Assembly: GCA_025370075.1 (NCBI GenBank)
Contig: CP073016.1
Span: 2,232,001-2,296,000 of the forward strand
Direction: 5' to 3'
Origin: Chryseotalea sp. WA131a
GTDB lineage: Bacteria > Bacteroidota > Bacteroidia > Cytophagales > Cyclobacteriaceae
DNA length: 64,000 bases
A program made the position numbers and the translations under genes. Below, piece after piece: positions 1-8,988 of the stretch. The notes under the pieces are model-generated. The model did not search any database. It was not told where the DNA came from and saw nothing but the letters and a program-made list of their open reading frames with translations. Numbering within the stretch: position 1 is the first letter of the stretch; the number at the start of each line of letters is the position of its first letter.

Positions 1-1827
1 TTGATTCTGAAAATCATTCCCTTTGCACATTAGAGATGCTAAAAAGCCTTTTGCAACTCTATCTCTTCTGTCCTTATTGTCAGCTTTTACCTCTACCGCT
101 GAACCCAAGGGCGGAAATTTGATATTTGCCTCGGGTCTATCTATCCATTTGCTTAAAAATGAGTCGCGGTGTTCCGATGTTATTCTCTTTGTTCCAATTT
201 TTTCTACGCTCTCATTGAAAACATCAAGGACAATTTTCTGTTTTTCTAATTTTTTAGTGACCGATAAATTCCATAACAGGAAACCAATGGGAAAAGCATT
301 GTTCTTTTTTGTCCCATCAAAATTTGCAGATGAAAATACAAAGCCTGATTCAAATTGGAACTGAAAAATATTGTCTCTTAGTTTTTGGTCATTATTTGCA
401 TTGACATACTTTAAAGTAGAAAACAAACCTAAATGACAAGTTTTATTTTGAAATTCATGTTTTATACGATAAATAAATTGAGCGAATAGCTCTCTTGATA
501 CTTCGCCTAAGTTATTCTTGTGCATGAGCTTTCTCAACACAGTGTCACTAACATCTTTTTTACTTCCACCACTTGTACCCGCTTTCTGTGAAGTCGCGAA
601 TGGAGGATTAATTAAGATTATCCATTTGATATTTGGGTCAGCTAATTCATTTCTTAATTTCTCGGGAAGTAGCCATTGAAAGTTGAAATTTAAAGAAGTG
701 TCAGCGAAAAGATTATTAATGTCATCATTTAAGTAGTCGTATTGGAAAACATTCGCATCAGGAAATAATTTATCTAAATGGTCTTTGTCTTCTTTGTAAA
801 GAGTTGATAAGTAACAATACTGTAATGCTTCTTGCGGTAAATTATACTCAAGATTTCCTGTCCCTGCCGCCATGTCCCAAAGTCTATAATTTCCATTTTT
901 CCACCATTGTTTATCGATTGTTCTCTCTATGTAGTCAAGTGCTTTTTTCGCAAAACGAACAGGTGTATAGAACTCGCCATGAAATCGCCTCATCTCTTCG
1001 TCAGTTAGGCGGTCAATTTTTGCAAGTATTGCTCTAAGTGTGTCTGTGTTTGAGACTTTTTCGTATAGACCCCAAAAGTGTTCGTAATCTTTTGATAAGA
1101 TTTTCTTTTCTTTTATTTCTCCTGTTGCTCCAATTCTAAAAAATGCTTTGCTCTGTTCTTTTAAATAAGTTGTATTATTCTCTTGAATGTCGCTTACGAA
1201 ATAGCGGCTTGTTTTAAAGCCGTTTCTTACTGAGTCACCTAAAATGCGGTTCCAATAATCATATACTTCTTCAAAATTTGATTCAGAAATTACTTTCTTG
1301 TCTTGCAGTCCTATGTCTAATTGTTCAGATAATTTCTTGATTAATAATTCTGAAAACACTTTAAACTCGTCCGTTGTCGAAACTTTATAAACATGAAGCT
1401 CCTTTGCTGCTTTAGTGTCTGAAATATCTTTGACGAGTTGCTTGTCCGGAATACTTGGAGCTAAGTCCCAATCATACTTTTCATTTGGGTCATCGTAGAA
1501 CTCTTTCCATAAAATAGTCTCTGTCAATATGGATTCATTTTGGTCTGACAAACATAATATTGGCGGTATCGGCTTGTCCGTGAATCCTCCAAATTTTAGT
1601 CTCCTTACGTAATATAGCACTTGTGCTAAAACTGTCGAACGAGCTTTTAGGTTATTGAAGTTCTTGTCGAATTTGAACTCAAATAGAACTCTTGGGGTGT
1701 AAAGGTCGTGTCTGTCTGAGGTGTCATAAGTCAGCCCGAAGTACTTGGCGTAAGCGTTCTTAATATCTTCCTCGGTCTTTCCTTTCCCTATTAGGTTAAA
1801 AAATTTGTTTACGTCCGTCTTTGACAT
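1..1827 (-). CDS. N6-adenine DNA methyltransferase, partial (cut by left edge)
   Basis: The reading frame is open from an ATG at 1827 to base 1 (609 codons), so the C-terminus lies outside the window. Visible motifs are an AdoMet motif I-like DMAAGTGN at residues 318-325 and the catalytic NPPF at residues 407-410, preceded by an FxGxFYTPxxFA segment typical of adenine methylases of type I HsdM and type IIG enzymes. The first ~150 residues include VLFEFKFD and a K/D/E-rich stretch that could be part of a nuclease domain, which would suit a type IIG restriction-methylase; I cannot prove this without the C-terminus. It is the leftmost cassette cargo of the array, with its 5' end ~165 nt from the attC-like site at 1992. 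A hairpin at 1895-1954 lies in the leader. Expected role: modification, or modification plus restriction, of foreign DNA. Confidence 0.85.
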   Translation of the reverse strand, partial: MSKTDVNKFFNLIGKGKTEEDIKNAYAKYFGLTYDTSDRHDLYTPRVLFEFKFDKNFNNLKARSTVLAQVLYYVRRLKFGGFTDKPIPPILCLSDQNESILTETILWKEFYDDPNEKYDWDLAPSIPDKQLVKDISDTKAAKELHVYKVSTTDEFKVFSELLIKKLSEQLDIGLQDKKVISESNFEEVYDYWNRILGDSVRNGFKTSRYFVSDIQENNTTYLKEQSKAFFRIGATGEIKEKKILSKDYEHFWGLYEKVSNTDTLRAILAKIDRLTDEEMRRFHGEFYTPVRFAKKALDYIERTIDKQWWKNGNYRLWDMAAGTGNLEYNLPQEALQYCYLSTLYKEDKDHLDKLFPDANVFQYDYLNDDINNLFADTSLNFNFQWLLPEKLRNELADPNIKWIILINPPFATSQKAGTSGGSKKDVSDTVLRKLMHKNNLGEVSRELFAQFIYRIKHEFQNKTCHLGLFSTLKYVNANNDQKLRDNIFQFQFESGFVFSSANFDGTKKNNAFPIGFLLWNLSVTKKLEKQKIVLDVFNESVEKIGTKRITSEHRDSFLSKWIDRPEANIKFPPLGSAVEVKADNKDRRDRVAKGFLASLMCKGNDFQNQ

Positions 1828-1894
1828 CAGTCCTTTTAGTTAAATTTTTCACTTGTCGTTTGTCAAAGATATAATTTTTGAACGTTAGACTAAA

Positions 1895-1954
1895 TTGGCT
1901 CTTTTGCTTGCTTTGGTTGCGTGCTGGGAGTCGAGCGGCAAGCAAATGTGCCAA
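1895..1954. repeat. Dispersed hairpin element (copy 1)
   Basis: The 17-nt arms at 1895-1911 and 1938-1954 pair with two mismatches around a loop containing GCTTTGGT. Close relatives lie at 23659, 28705 and 40699, each near the right end of a large cassette. Function unknown; it could be a transcript structure or a recombination-related site. Confidence 0.7.
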
Positions 1955-1991
1955 TGTTCTTCATCACTTCTCCTCTGTCCAGCGGCATTGT

Positions 1992-2356
1992 TTATAACGG
2001 CTAAGTTTGTGACGGCTGCGGTCTTCGGAGCGCGTCCCTGTCGCACGTGGCAGGGCTAAATTAAGAAAAACAAACCGAATAACCGCAACGACCCCGCAGC
2101 TGGCATAAACTTTTTGTTATGCGAACAGCCCCAGAAACTGTTCAGGGGACGAAAAACCGTCCAACGTGGCGGGTGCGCCTGCGTCCCTGTCCCGGAGCGG
2201 TGAAGCGTGGCGCAGTGAAGAAATTGTCGACCGCGTCACCGTCCCCACGCAATGCTGAACCAATTTGAAAAGCTGCAAAAGAAATAAGCAAAGGCGCGGG
2301 ATGAATTTCATTTTGCGGTTTCAAAATCCTGCGCGTTCGCGGGGCTTGCGCATAAC
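1992..2356 (-). mobile_element. Gene-less cassette family A, copy 1
   Basis: attC-like site 1992-2122 plus a ~235-bp body. Ends TTATGCGAACAGCCCC and GGGGCTTGCGCATAA are mutually complementary. A 64-codon minus frame (2311-2117) runs to a TAA inside the R box, but it is not kept open across the family. Confidence 0.8.
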
Positions 2357-2714
2357 GGCTAAGTTTGTGACGGCTGCGGTTTTCGGAGCGCGTCCCTGTC
2401 GCACGTGGCCGAGCTAAATTAAGAAAAACAAACCGAATAACCGCACCGCACCCGCAGCTGGCATAAACTTTTTGTTATGCGAACAGCCCCAGAAACTGTT
2501 CAGGGGCCGAAAAACCGTCCAACGTGGCGGGTGCGCCTGCGTCCCTGTCCCGGAGCGGTGAGGCGTGGCGCGGTGAAGAAATTGTCGACCGCGTCACCGT
2601 CCCCACGCAATGCTGAACCAATTTGAAAAGCTGCAAAACCAATAAGCAAAGGCGCGGGATGAATTTCATTTTGCGGTTTCAAAATCCTGCGCGTTCGCGG
2701 GGCTTGCGCATAAC
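2350..2714 (-). mobile_element. Gene-less cassette family A, copy 2
   Basis: attC-like site 2350-2480, in direct tandem with copy 1. Body differs from copy 1 by scattered substitutions only. The 64-codon minus frame is intact here. Confidence 0.8.
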
Positions 2715-2836
2715 GTTTGTGTTTGCGCAGTGGTGGCTTATTGAAACCGCGTCCTGTCCACGTGGGCAAACTTAATATAAAAACTAAACTTCATACCTTG
2801 ATGTCCCGCCACCATTGCGCAAACATTTTGTTGCCA
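2708..2836 (-). repeat. attC-like site of the CD-NTase cassette
   Basis: Arms TGTTTGCGCAGTGGTGG and CCACCATTGCGCAAACA; right R box GTTGCCA. It closes the cassette 2715-4282, whose ends TTGCCAGCC and GGCTGGCAA complement each other. Confidence 0.85.
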
Positions 2837-2892
2837 GCCGTAGGGTCATTTACTAATCTCATTCGTAGTCAAATCTTTTGTCTTCCAAAAAC

Positions 2893-3675
2893 TTACCATA
2901 TAATCTGACTCCAATACTGCGATTGAGTCGAACTTTTTGCTTTTGCAATAATTATGTTCTTTTCTCCAACTGTCATAAGGTCAGAAAGAATATTATTTGA
3001 ATTTGCAGGGTCAACAATTCTTCTCGTCAATGGATTAGAATTGTCTTTTCTTAATTCAAGTAGTATGTGCCAAAAATTATCTTCTAAACTTGTCGTGTCT
3101 TTTGATTTTCCTGCAAGTATATCTAAAACTAAATACTCAAGATAAACTGATGGAAAGTCTAGCTTGTTAAGCTCTCTCCAGATTTTAAGAAGTTTTATCT
3201 CGTTTACTCTACCCGATGTTGAGATGTCTGTAATATGTTTTTGAATATTTGTTTGCCTCCAAGAATTTATCTTCGATACATGTAACCAATGGTCATTGGT
3301 ATTCCCTGTCTGTTTACGTGCAGGTGTTATATCAATTTCAAGTCCGTTTAAATTTATTCGAAATGAGACATTTTGTTTTCTAACCGGGTTAAACTTTCCA
3401 AGTAAAAACTGATGCAGGGAGTCGTAAATTCCTTTTAGTCCACCATTGTTTTCGTTACATGTACTGTCTAAGGAAATTAAGTAGTCAACATCTGAAGCGA
3501 GTGAAATCGCTGTCCCTTTAGCTCTAGAACCTGAATCTAAAATACTTAAGTAACAATCTCCTGCCCATTTTTTTAAATCATTTTTTAGCATCGTTAGAGG
3601 GAATAAATGTCCATCTAAGCTCCGAGCTTGATATTTAGTCAAAATTTGTTGTAGGTGCATATTACCGTCCATCAA
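2893..3675 (-). CDS. CD-NTase/OAS-like nucleotidyltransferase
   Basis: A 260-aa protein with the polymerase-beta fold signature: GS at residues 49-50 followed by SDVDYL with Asp62 and Asp64, and a third acidic residue in LEIDI (Asp115). The spacing GS-x11-DxD and a helical C-terminal region (WLHVSKI... through KIWRELN) fit oligoadenylate-synthase-like CD-NTases that make cyclic oligonucleotide alarms in CBASS anti-phage systems. It overlaps the upstream 175-aa membrane gene by 14 bp, so both are co-transcribed in one cassette. The start could be 3675, 3672 or 3660. I infer a minimal defence pair. A non-CBASS nucleotidyltransferase (for example MNT/HEPN-type) is the main alternative, but no HEPN partner is seen. 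Confidence 0.75.
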   Translation of the reverse strand: MMDGNMHLQQILTKYQARSLDGHLFPLTMLKNDLKKWAGDCYLSILDSGSRAKGTAISLASDVDYLISLDSTCNENNGGLKGIYDSLHQFLLGKFNPVRKQNVSFRINLNGLEIDITPARKQTGNTNDHWLHVSKINSWRQTNIQKHITDISTSGRVNEIKLLKIWRELNKLDFPSVYLEYLVLDILAGKSKDTTSLEDNFWHILLELRKDNSNPLTRRIVDPANSNNILSDLMTVGEKNIIIAKAKSSTQSQYWSQIIW

Positions 3676-4189
3676 AACTGGTTGTTACTAAGGAATTAAG
3701 AATATCGTTGAGTAGTCGGCCCTTGAAATTAACGACAACGGTATTTGAACGATTGGCAATGTCTCCCATTCTCTCATTAGGTATACTTTGTGGTTTTGCA
3801 AAAATTACAACAGCAGTATGGTGATTTGGTCTTGCAGCAAATATTTTGTCTATCGATTGATTTGCTGTTTCCCAATCCACCAAATAAATAGTCTCGTCCT
3901 TTGCTTTATCAATATCGTCAGGTGAAATTTGTACTATGTTTTTTTCCTTAAATATTCCAGAGTCAATTAAGGAAGATTTTAAATCATTAAACCTTTCTTG
4001 ATTGCCAAATATGGCAACCTTTCTTCTCCATAAAGACAAACCTAGTCTAAATACAATAGGTGAAATCCCAAATATCCAACAACCTATTGCGTAGAGAATT
4101 CTCAACACGGCATACACAACAGTAATTCCTCCAACTATGATAAATATTGGATGGTTGAAAAAGTCTACAATAGGTTTCAAATAGTCCAT
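3662..4189 (-). CDS. Membrane-anchored Rossmann-like protein, candidate CD-NTase effector
   Basis: A 175-aa protein with one or two N-terminal membrane segments (about residues 12-50) followed by a ~120-aa cytoplasmic alpha/beta region that begins KVAIFGNQERF and ends VVVNFKGRLLNDIL. The soluble part looks like a small Rossmannoid or TIR-like fold by its alternating hydrophobic strands and helices, but I do not recognise the family. It is the first gene of a two-gene cassette and its stop overlaps the nucleotidyltransferase start. Two-membrane-segment effectors are known in CBASS, so a membrane-damaging effector triggered by the nucleotide product is a reasonable but unproven reading. Confidence 0.6.
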   Translation of the reverse strand: MDYLKPIVDFFNHPIFIIVGGITVVYAVLRILYAIGCWIFGISPIVFRLGLSLWRRKVAIFGNQERFNDLKSSLIDSGIFKEKNIVQISPDDIDKAKDETIYLVDWETANQSIDKIFAARPNHHTAVVIFAKPQSIPNERMGDIANRSNTVVVNFKGRLLNDILNSLVTTSFDGR

Positions 4190-4276
4190 AGTCGTATATT
4201 TGGGTTTGAATTACTTTTTATTCGTCATAGTTGTCAGTCATTAAGTTTGAAAACCAAATTCTCCCGACCCTATGGC

Positions 4277-4405
4277 TGGCAACGTTTGTGTTTCTTCAGT
4301 GGTGCGCTTCCGAAGCCGCGTCCTGTCCCCGACACAAAACGTTGGACGAAGATATAAACTTTGGATTACACCTCACCGCACCATTGAAGAAACATTTTGT
4401 TGGCG
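4277..4405 (-). repeat. attC-like site of the 165-aa membrane protein cassette
   Basis: Arms built on TTTCTTCAGTGGTGCG and CGCACCATTGAAGAAA; right R box GTTGGCG. Nearly identical arms occur at 42711. Confidence 0.85.
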
Positions 4406-4413
4406 GTTCGTTT

Positions 4414-4911
4414 TTACTTCCGTCCGTACCCCGTAATATTTGTAATAGTATTTTCAGTCCAAAGTTTAATTTTCTCAGTCGGGAAAATATGAAGGGTAGC
4501 AAATGCTGTTAAAAACCAACCGATTGAAGCAAGTATTAAATTTGGTATCTCTTTAGTTGTCTCCTGATTTTCAATTGTTGTCTTCACACTTTCTTTGAAG
4601 GATGGAAGAAATGAAATAGCCAGTAAAGTCAGCCCAGTAATTGTCCCAAGAATAGATATGAAATAATTTCTACTCCACCATGAGTTAATCGTTTTCACAA
4701 GTCGAATGGGTAGTCCAATAATTAAGCAAACTAATATTGTCACGATGGAAATTAGTCCACCTAATATTGGTTGAAATATTGTTGTCCCAATGAAGCCATC
4801 AACTCCTCCTTGATAGTCAAGAAGAACAAAGATCATGTAAATAAAGAGCAACATGATAAATGTCACGGAACACTGAATGAAGAGGATTGTTAAATTTATA
4901 AGTAGTCTCAC
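4414..4911 (-). CDS. Four-helix membrane protein, unknown function
   Basis: A 165-aa hydrophobic protein with four predicted membrane helices (about residues 5-30, 45-68, 82-103 and 125-147) and short polar loops. No motif recognised. The stop lies 9 nt from the R box on its left, and the start ~42 nt inside the right cassette end, which is the usual tight packing in this array. It is the only gene in cassette 4400-4954, whose ends TTGGCGGT and ACCGCCAA are complementary. Confidence 0.7.
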   Translation of the reverse strand: MRLLINLTILFIQCSVTFIMLLFIYMIFVLLDYQGGVDGFIGTTIFQPILGGLISIVTILVCLIIGLPIRLVKTINSWWSRNYFISILGTITGLTLLAISFLPSFKESVKTTIENQETTKEIPNLILASIGWFLTAFATLHIFPTEKIKLWTENTITNITGYGRK

Positions 4912-4948
4912 TTTTTAGTCTTTGATTTCTCTTTCTGGTAAAAATGAC

Positions 4949-5077
4949 CGCCAACGTTTGGCTATTTGCAGTGGCTGGTTTTTGAAAACGTATTTGTCCA
5001 CCGTGACCAAACGTAATAGCTAAGATAATATTTTTACTTACACGTCCCCCAGCCATTGCAAATAGCTACTGTTAGCG
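4949..5077 (-). repeat. attC-like site of the alcohol dehydrogenase cassette
   Basis: Arms GGCTATTTGCAGTGGCTGG and CCAGCCATTGCAAATAGC; right R box GTTAGCG. Closes cassette 4956-6596. Confidence 0.85.
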
Positions 5078-5215
5078 CCATGTGCCCTTTCTCCGAGTGT
5101 AACAAGGTGGTCTTTCTGCTGATTGTCAGATTATAATAACTTTATTCATTTTTTGTCACAAAATTCAATAATCTTTGTCTTACGCATTGACAACTTAAAT
5201 TTTTGACGCTGACCT

Positions 5216-6373
5216 ATGAACCAATTAACTTATATAAAGAAAAACACACTGGAGTGGTGGGATATTAAAGAGCCTAAAATGGAGACGGCACAGGATGTGA
5301 TTGTAAGGCCTTTGGCCGCAGCTCGCTGTGACGGTGATAAAGCTTTTCTCTTTTATGATATTACACCCATGTTGCAGGCGGGATTGACCTTGCATTACAT
5401 AGACCCTATTGCTAAAAATCTTTTTGGTAAAAAGCCTTTCAAAGCACCCTTTGCTATAGGACATGAATGTATCGCTGAGATTCTCTCTTGTGGTGATGAG
5501 GTGAAACATTTTAAGGTTGGAGATAAGGTCATTGTTCCTTGGGCAATTTCATGCGGAAGTTGTTCCCATTGCTTATCTGGTCTCACCTCAAAGTGTCTTG
5601 ATGCTGGCGAAACTTTGGTTTCCGGTTTTGGATTTGGCGAGTCATTAGGACCGTGGGGCGGAATGGTAACTGATCAATTTCGAGTACCATACGCTGACAA
5701 TATGTTAGTTAAAATTCCCAGTGGCTTAGACCCTATATCATTGGCAAGTGCCAGCGACAATATTCCGGATGGATGGAGAACGGTGGCTCCTTATCTAAAA
5801 GAAAAGCCAGGTGTTCCTGTCCTGATTGTGGGAGGAGCAGCTGAAAGTATTGGTTTATACGCTGCTGGAATAGCTGTTGCATTAGGCTCTTCAAGGGTAG
5901 ATTATTTAGATTATATGCCTGCCAGATTGGAGATAGCGAAGTCCTTAGGAGCTTATCCGATTGAAATGCCAAAGAAAAATAGAAGCAAATGGTTTAGGAA
6001 CAATGCGCCTAAAATAAGTGGCGCCTATCCCATAACAGTCGATGCAAGTATGAATCAAGATGGAATTAGATTTGCTATTCGTTCGCTGGCCCCAGGTGGT
6101 ATTTGCACAAGTGTAGGGTACTATTTTCAAAAAGGAACATCTATTCCTTTGATGCAGATGTATGCAAACGACTCAACGCTTCACACTAGTATCTCGCACC
6201 CAAGGGCTTCTCTTCCTGATGTACTAGATTTAATTGAAAGTAAGAAGTTTCAGCCTGAAAAGATTACAACTCTACTTGCTAACTGGGAGGATGCAACTGA
6301 AGCCTTTTTAGAACGTACAACCAAAGTGATTGTCCATAGACCATCAATATTTACGAATCACCATGAACTATAA
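5216..6373 (+). CDS. Zinc-dependent medium-chain alcohol dehydrogenase
   Basis: A 385-aa protein of the MDR family that oxidises alcohols or reduces carbonyls with NAD(P). Catalytic zinc ligands are likely Cys38, His83 and Glu84 (GHE); the structural zinc loop is Cys113, Cys116, Cys119 and Cys127. The dinucleotide site is around residues 206-222 (GGAAESIGL). Substrate cannot be told. It is a complete gene oriented against nearly all other cassette genes, inside a cassette whose ends are TTAGCGCC and GGCGCTAA with further matching TGTGCCCTT and AAGGGCAT. It therefore must bring its own promoter; the 140-nt AT-rich leader (5078-5215) is long enough for one. 6374-6590 holds no gene I can see. 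Confidence 0.88.
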   Translation: MNQLTYIKKNTLEWWDIKEPKMETAQDVIVRPLAAARCDGDKAFLFYDITPMLQAGLTLHYIDPIAKNLFGKKPFKAPFAIGHECIAEILSCGDEVKHFKVGDKVIVPWAISCGSCSHCLSGLTSKCLDAGETLVSGFGFGESLGPWGGMVTDQFRVPYADNMLVKIPSGLDPISLASASDNIPDGWRTVAPYLKEKPGVPVLIVGGAAESIGLYAAGIAVALGSSRVDYLDYMPARLEIAKSLGAYPIEMPKKNRSKWFRNNAPKISGAYPITVDASMNQDGIRFAIRSLAPGGICTSVGYYFQKGTSIPLMQMYANDSTLHTSISHPRASLPDVLDLIESKKFQPEKITTLLANWEDATEAFLERTTKVIVHRPSIFTNHHEL

Positions 6374-6590
6374 TGTGGCGTAGAAACTAATTGGCCATCC
6401 AAGTCTTTTGTCTCTAAGTTTTTAACTCTTTTATCATTTGTCCACGTTGTCTAAAGTAAAGTTCTCTTGTCCCAGCGAAGAATCTGAATTAGGAGAGCCT
6501 CACCTATTAAAGTCCTTTTATTTTTTCTTGTCTGCGGAAACGAGTCTTTGAAATTTATAATGTCGTTGTCTGCGGAACGAAGGGCATTGG

Positions 6591-6955
6591 CGCTAACGGC
6601 TAAGTTTGTGACGGCTGCGGTCTTCGGAGCGTGTCCCTGTCGCACGTGGCCGAGCTAAATTAAGAAAAACAAACCGAATAACCACAACCACCCCGCAGCT
6701 GGCATAAACTTTTTGTTATGCGAACAGCCCCAGAAACTTTTCAAGGGCCGAAAAACCGTCCAACGTTGCGGGTGCGCCTGCGTCCCTGTCCCGGAGCGGT
6801 GAAGCGTGGCGCGGTGAAGAAATTGTCGACCGCGTCACCGTCCCCACGCAATGGTGAACCAATTTGAAAAGCTGCAAAACAAATAAGCAAAGGCGCGGGA
6901 TGAATTTTGTTTTGCGGTCTCAAAATCCTGCGCGTTCGCGGGGCTTGCGCATAAC
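6591..6955 (-). mobile_element. Gene-less cassette family A, copy 3
   Basis: attC-like site 6591-6721 joined to a family A body. In this copy the ATG of the 64-codon frame is replaced (TTTTGTTTTGCGGTC variant). Confidence 0.8.
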
Positions 6956-7312
6956 GGCTAAGTTTATGACGGCTGCGGTTTTTGGAGCGCGTCCCTGTCG
7001 CACGTGGCAGAGCTAAATTAAGAAAAACAAACCGAATAACCGCAACGACCCCGCAGCTGGCATAAACTTTTTGTTATGCGAACAGCCCCAGAAACTTTTC
7101 AGGGGCCGAAAAACCGTCCAACGTGGCGGGTGCCCTACGTCCCTGTCCCGGAGCGGTGAAGCGTGGCGTGGTGAAGAAATTGCCGACCGCGTCACCGTCC
7201 CCACGCAATGGTGAACTAATTTGAAAAGCTGCAAAAGAAATAAGCAAAGGCGCGGGATGAATTTCATTTTGCGGTTTCAAAATCCTGCGCGTTCGCGGGG
7301 CTTGCGCATAAC
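6949..7312 (-). mobile_element. Gene-less cassette family A, copy 4
   Basis: attC-like site 6949-7079. A one-base deletion near 7134 (GTGCCCTACG instead of GTGCGCCTACG) shifts the internal minus frame, arguing against a conserved protein. Confidence 0.8.
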
Positions 7313-7436
7313 GTTTAGCTTGTGGCAGGCGGGCAAATAAAAACCTTCGTCCTGTCCCACGTGATAAAGATAAATAAAGAACTACAAACTTCAATGACGC
7401 ACAGTCCCGCCCGCTTGCCACAAGCTTTTGTTAGCG
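7306..7436 (-). repeat. attC-like site of the alpha/beta hydrolase cassette
   Basis: Arms AGCTTGTGGCAGGCGGGC and GCCCGCTTGCCACAAGCT, equal in length with no bulged base; right R box GTTAGCG, which also supplies the stop codon of the hydrolase gene. Confidence 0.85.
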
Positions 7437-8231
7437 GCTGGCAGTCCCATTTAGTAGGTCGTAAACTGTTTTTTCAAATTTCTCGTCCCCCAAAATAGTT
7501 TGATGTGTCGCTCCTTTTATGTCAAAATATTGGTCGTCTGGTTTCAATAATTTTTTAAGTTCAAGGGCGTCTCGGTGGAGATCACTCTTGGTCCCAGAAA
7601 TAATAGCGATTTCACTTTTTGTTTTCGGAATATCTAGATCTGTCCTAAACGAGAACTTGTTAATTCTCGGAAGCGGGAAAAAAAACGCGTTTAGATACTT
7701 GTCGACAAACTTCTCCCGAGGTTCTATCAATATTGTCATCAAGGGGTTGTTATCGATGGCCAGATGCGATGCAATGCTTGTCCCAAGTGAGTAACCAACA
7801 ATTACTATTTTGTTTTCTGGATATTTCGATTTTAAAAAATCATATACTGTTTGAGAGTCAGAATAGAAATTGTCGAGAGTAATTTCTCCCGTACTCTTTC
7901 CGTGTTGTCTGTAGTCGGTAATAATTATGTCGTAGTTGCATTTTAAAAACATTGGAGCCATAAGTCCCCACCCATCAAGAGTCCCACCATTGCCTTTCCA
8001 AAAGCAGATTACCCCACGTGAGCTGTCCTTCTTAAAAAGCAACGAATTTATTTGTCCACCGTCTTTTGATTTAAAATTTAGTTCTTCGAAAGGTTCGTCA
8101 AACTTGAATTTAAAGTCCGATGGTAACTTAACAGATTTAAACCTGTCCTCTTGTATTGAATAGAAATAGAAGTACAGTCCGAGGTAGCTTATGATTCCTA
8201 TTCCAAATATAATTGTTAACACTTTTCTCAT
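7431..8231 (-). CDS. Alpha/beta hydrolase, membrane-anchored
   Basis: A 266-aa protein when started at the ATG at 8231; an upstream in-frame extension runs into the neighbouring attC and is unlikely to be translated. Residues 5-24 form a membrane anchor or uncleaved signal. The fold signature is clear: oxyanion region FWKGNGG (77-83), nucleophile elbow GYSLGT with Ser148, candidate acid Asp217 and His243 (GATHQ). This resembles the BAAT/S33 type of serine hydrolases (ABHD-like). Substrate unknown. The gene ends ...ASR-TAA, where the TAA is part of the GCTAAC R box, so recombination at the left site would keep the stop. Confidence 0.8.
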   Translation of the reverse strand: MRKVLTIIFGIGIISYLGLYFYFYSIQEDRFKSVKLPSDFKFKFDEPFEELNFKSKDGGQINSLLFKKDSSRGVICFWKGNGGTLDGWGLMAPMFLKCNYDIIITDYRQHGKSTGEITLDNFYSDSQTVYDFLKSKYPENKIVIVGYSLGTSIASHLAIDNNPLMTILIEPREKFVDKYLNAFFFPLPRINKFSFRTDLDIPKTKSEIAIISGTKSDLHRDALELKKLLKPDDQYFDIKGATHQTILGDEKFEKTVYDLLNGTASR

Positions 8232-8248
8232 ATCGAAGCCTTGCTTGC

Positions 8249-8377
8249 CGCTAACGTTTGTGTTTGCGCAATGGTGCGGTTTCGAAGCCGCGTCCTGTCC
8301 CCGACACCAAACGTGGAACGAAGATATAAACTTTGGGCTACACGTCAACGCACCATTGCGCAAACATTTTGTTAGCG
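8249..8377 (-). repeat. attC-like site of the 177-aa DUF3592-like cassette, copy 1
   Basis: Arms TGTTTGCGCAATGGTGCG and CGCACCATTGCGCAAACA form 18 perfect pairs; the unpaired spacers to the R boxes are 5 nt (left) and 4 nt (right). Right R box GTTAGCG. Confidence 0.88.
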
Positions 8378-8392
8378 GCCTGTGCGTTTCTG

Positions 8393-8926
8393 TCAACCGT
8401 TAACTTTATTAATTATACGATAATACTTTCTGTTCAAAATCAAGAACACAATCAAGATTACAGTCCCAATTGTTAAACAAATTAGTCCCAGTTTCATTCT
8501 TCCATTCCAGATTGTCCTCGGCATGATGTCATAGATAACTTTCCCGTCCCTTACAATCTCTTTAACTACTTGGTTAACCGGTTCGTCCTTTGTCGCCCAA
8601 TTCTCCTCAAACGTCACTCGTATTGAGTCCCCGACCTTCAGTCCTCTAAAGTTATCGTCAAGAATCGGAATTAACTTTTCATTTGTTCCAACGCCTAAAA
8701 ACTGGTGATGATTAGTCAGACCGAAATAGTAAACATTACTGTATCCACCACGAACGCCTTTGACTTTTGTGTTCCCTTCTTCTGTAACACGTCCGCTAAT
8801 CACTTTGAAATCCTTTCTCGTTTTGAAGGAGTCCTTGATTAGAGAATATGCAAAGAAATAGAACATCACAAAAAGCATTACAATCAGCCATCTTGCAATC
8901 TTATATCCTTGAGGGTCAAAATTCAT
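8393..8926 (-). CDS. DUF3592-like membrane protein, copy 1
   Basis: A 177-aa protein with an N-terminal membrane helix (about residues 12-30), a ~100-aa beta-rich extracytoplasmic segment containing KVISGRVTEEG and LKVGDSIRVTFEE, and a C-terminal helix (about 147-168). This arrangement matches small DUF3592-type proteins of unknown function. It sits alone in cassette 8256-8994, whose ends TTAGCGGCC...TGCGTTT and AAACGCATGGCCGCTAA pair over ~16 nt. An apparently identical copy follows at 9449-9982. Confidence 0.75.
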   Translation of the reverse strand: MNFDPQGYKIARWLIVMLFVMFYFFAYSLIKDSFKTRKDFKVISGRVTEEGNTKVKGVRGGYSNVYYFGLTNHHQFLGVGTNEKLIPILDDNFRGLKVGDSIRVTFEENWATKDEPVNQVVKEIVRDGKVIYDIMPRTIWNGRMKLGLICLTIGTVILIVFLILNRKYYRIINKVNG

Positions 8927-8988
8927 CTCTATGAATGTCCGTGGTTAAAGTTCTTAATAGTTAACTCTGGTCTGTCCAAACGCATGGC

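Noticed and set aside
4296..4502. Minus-strand frames ending ...CRGQDAASEAHHCANT across attC-like sites, also at N-termini of several cassette genes
   Set aside because: These are read-through of the palindromic arms and loop into the neighbouring cassette. True starts lie inside the cassette, where signal peptides or domains begin.
5160..5180. Bacteroidota-type promoter (TTTG ... TAnnTTTG) before the dehydrogenase
   Set aside because: TAATCTTTG is near but not on the -7 consensus and the spacing is only roughly right, so it is not listed as a feature.
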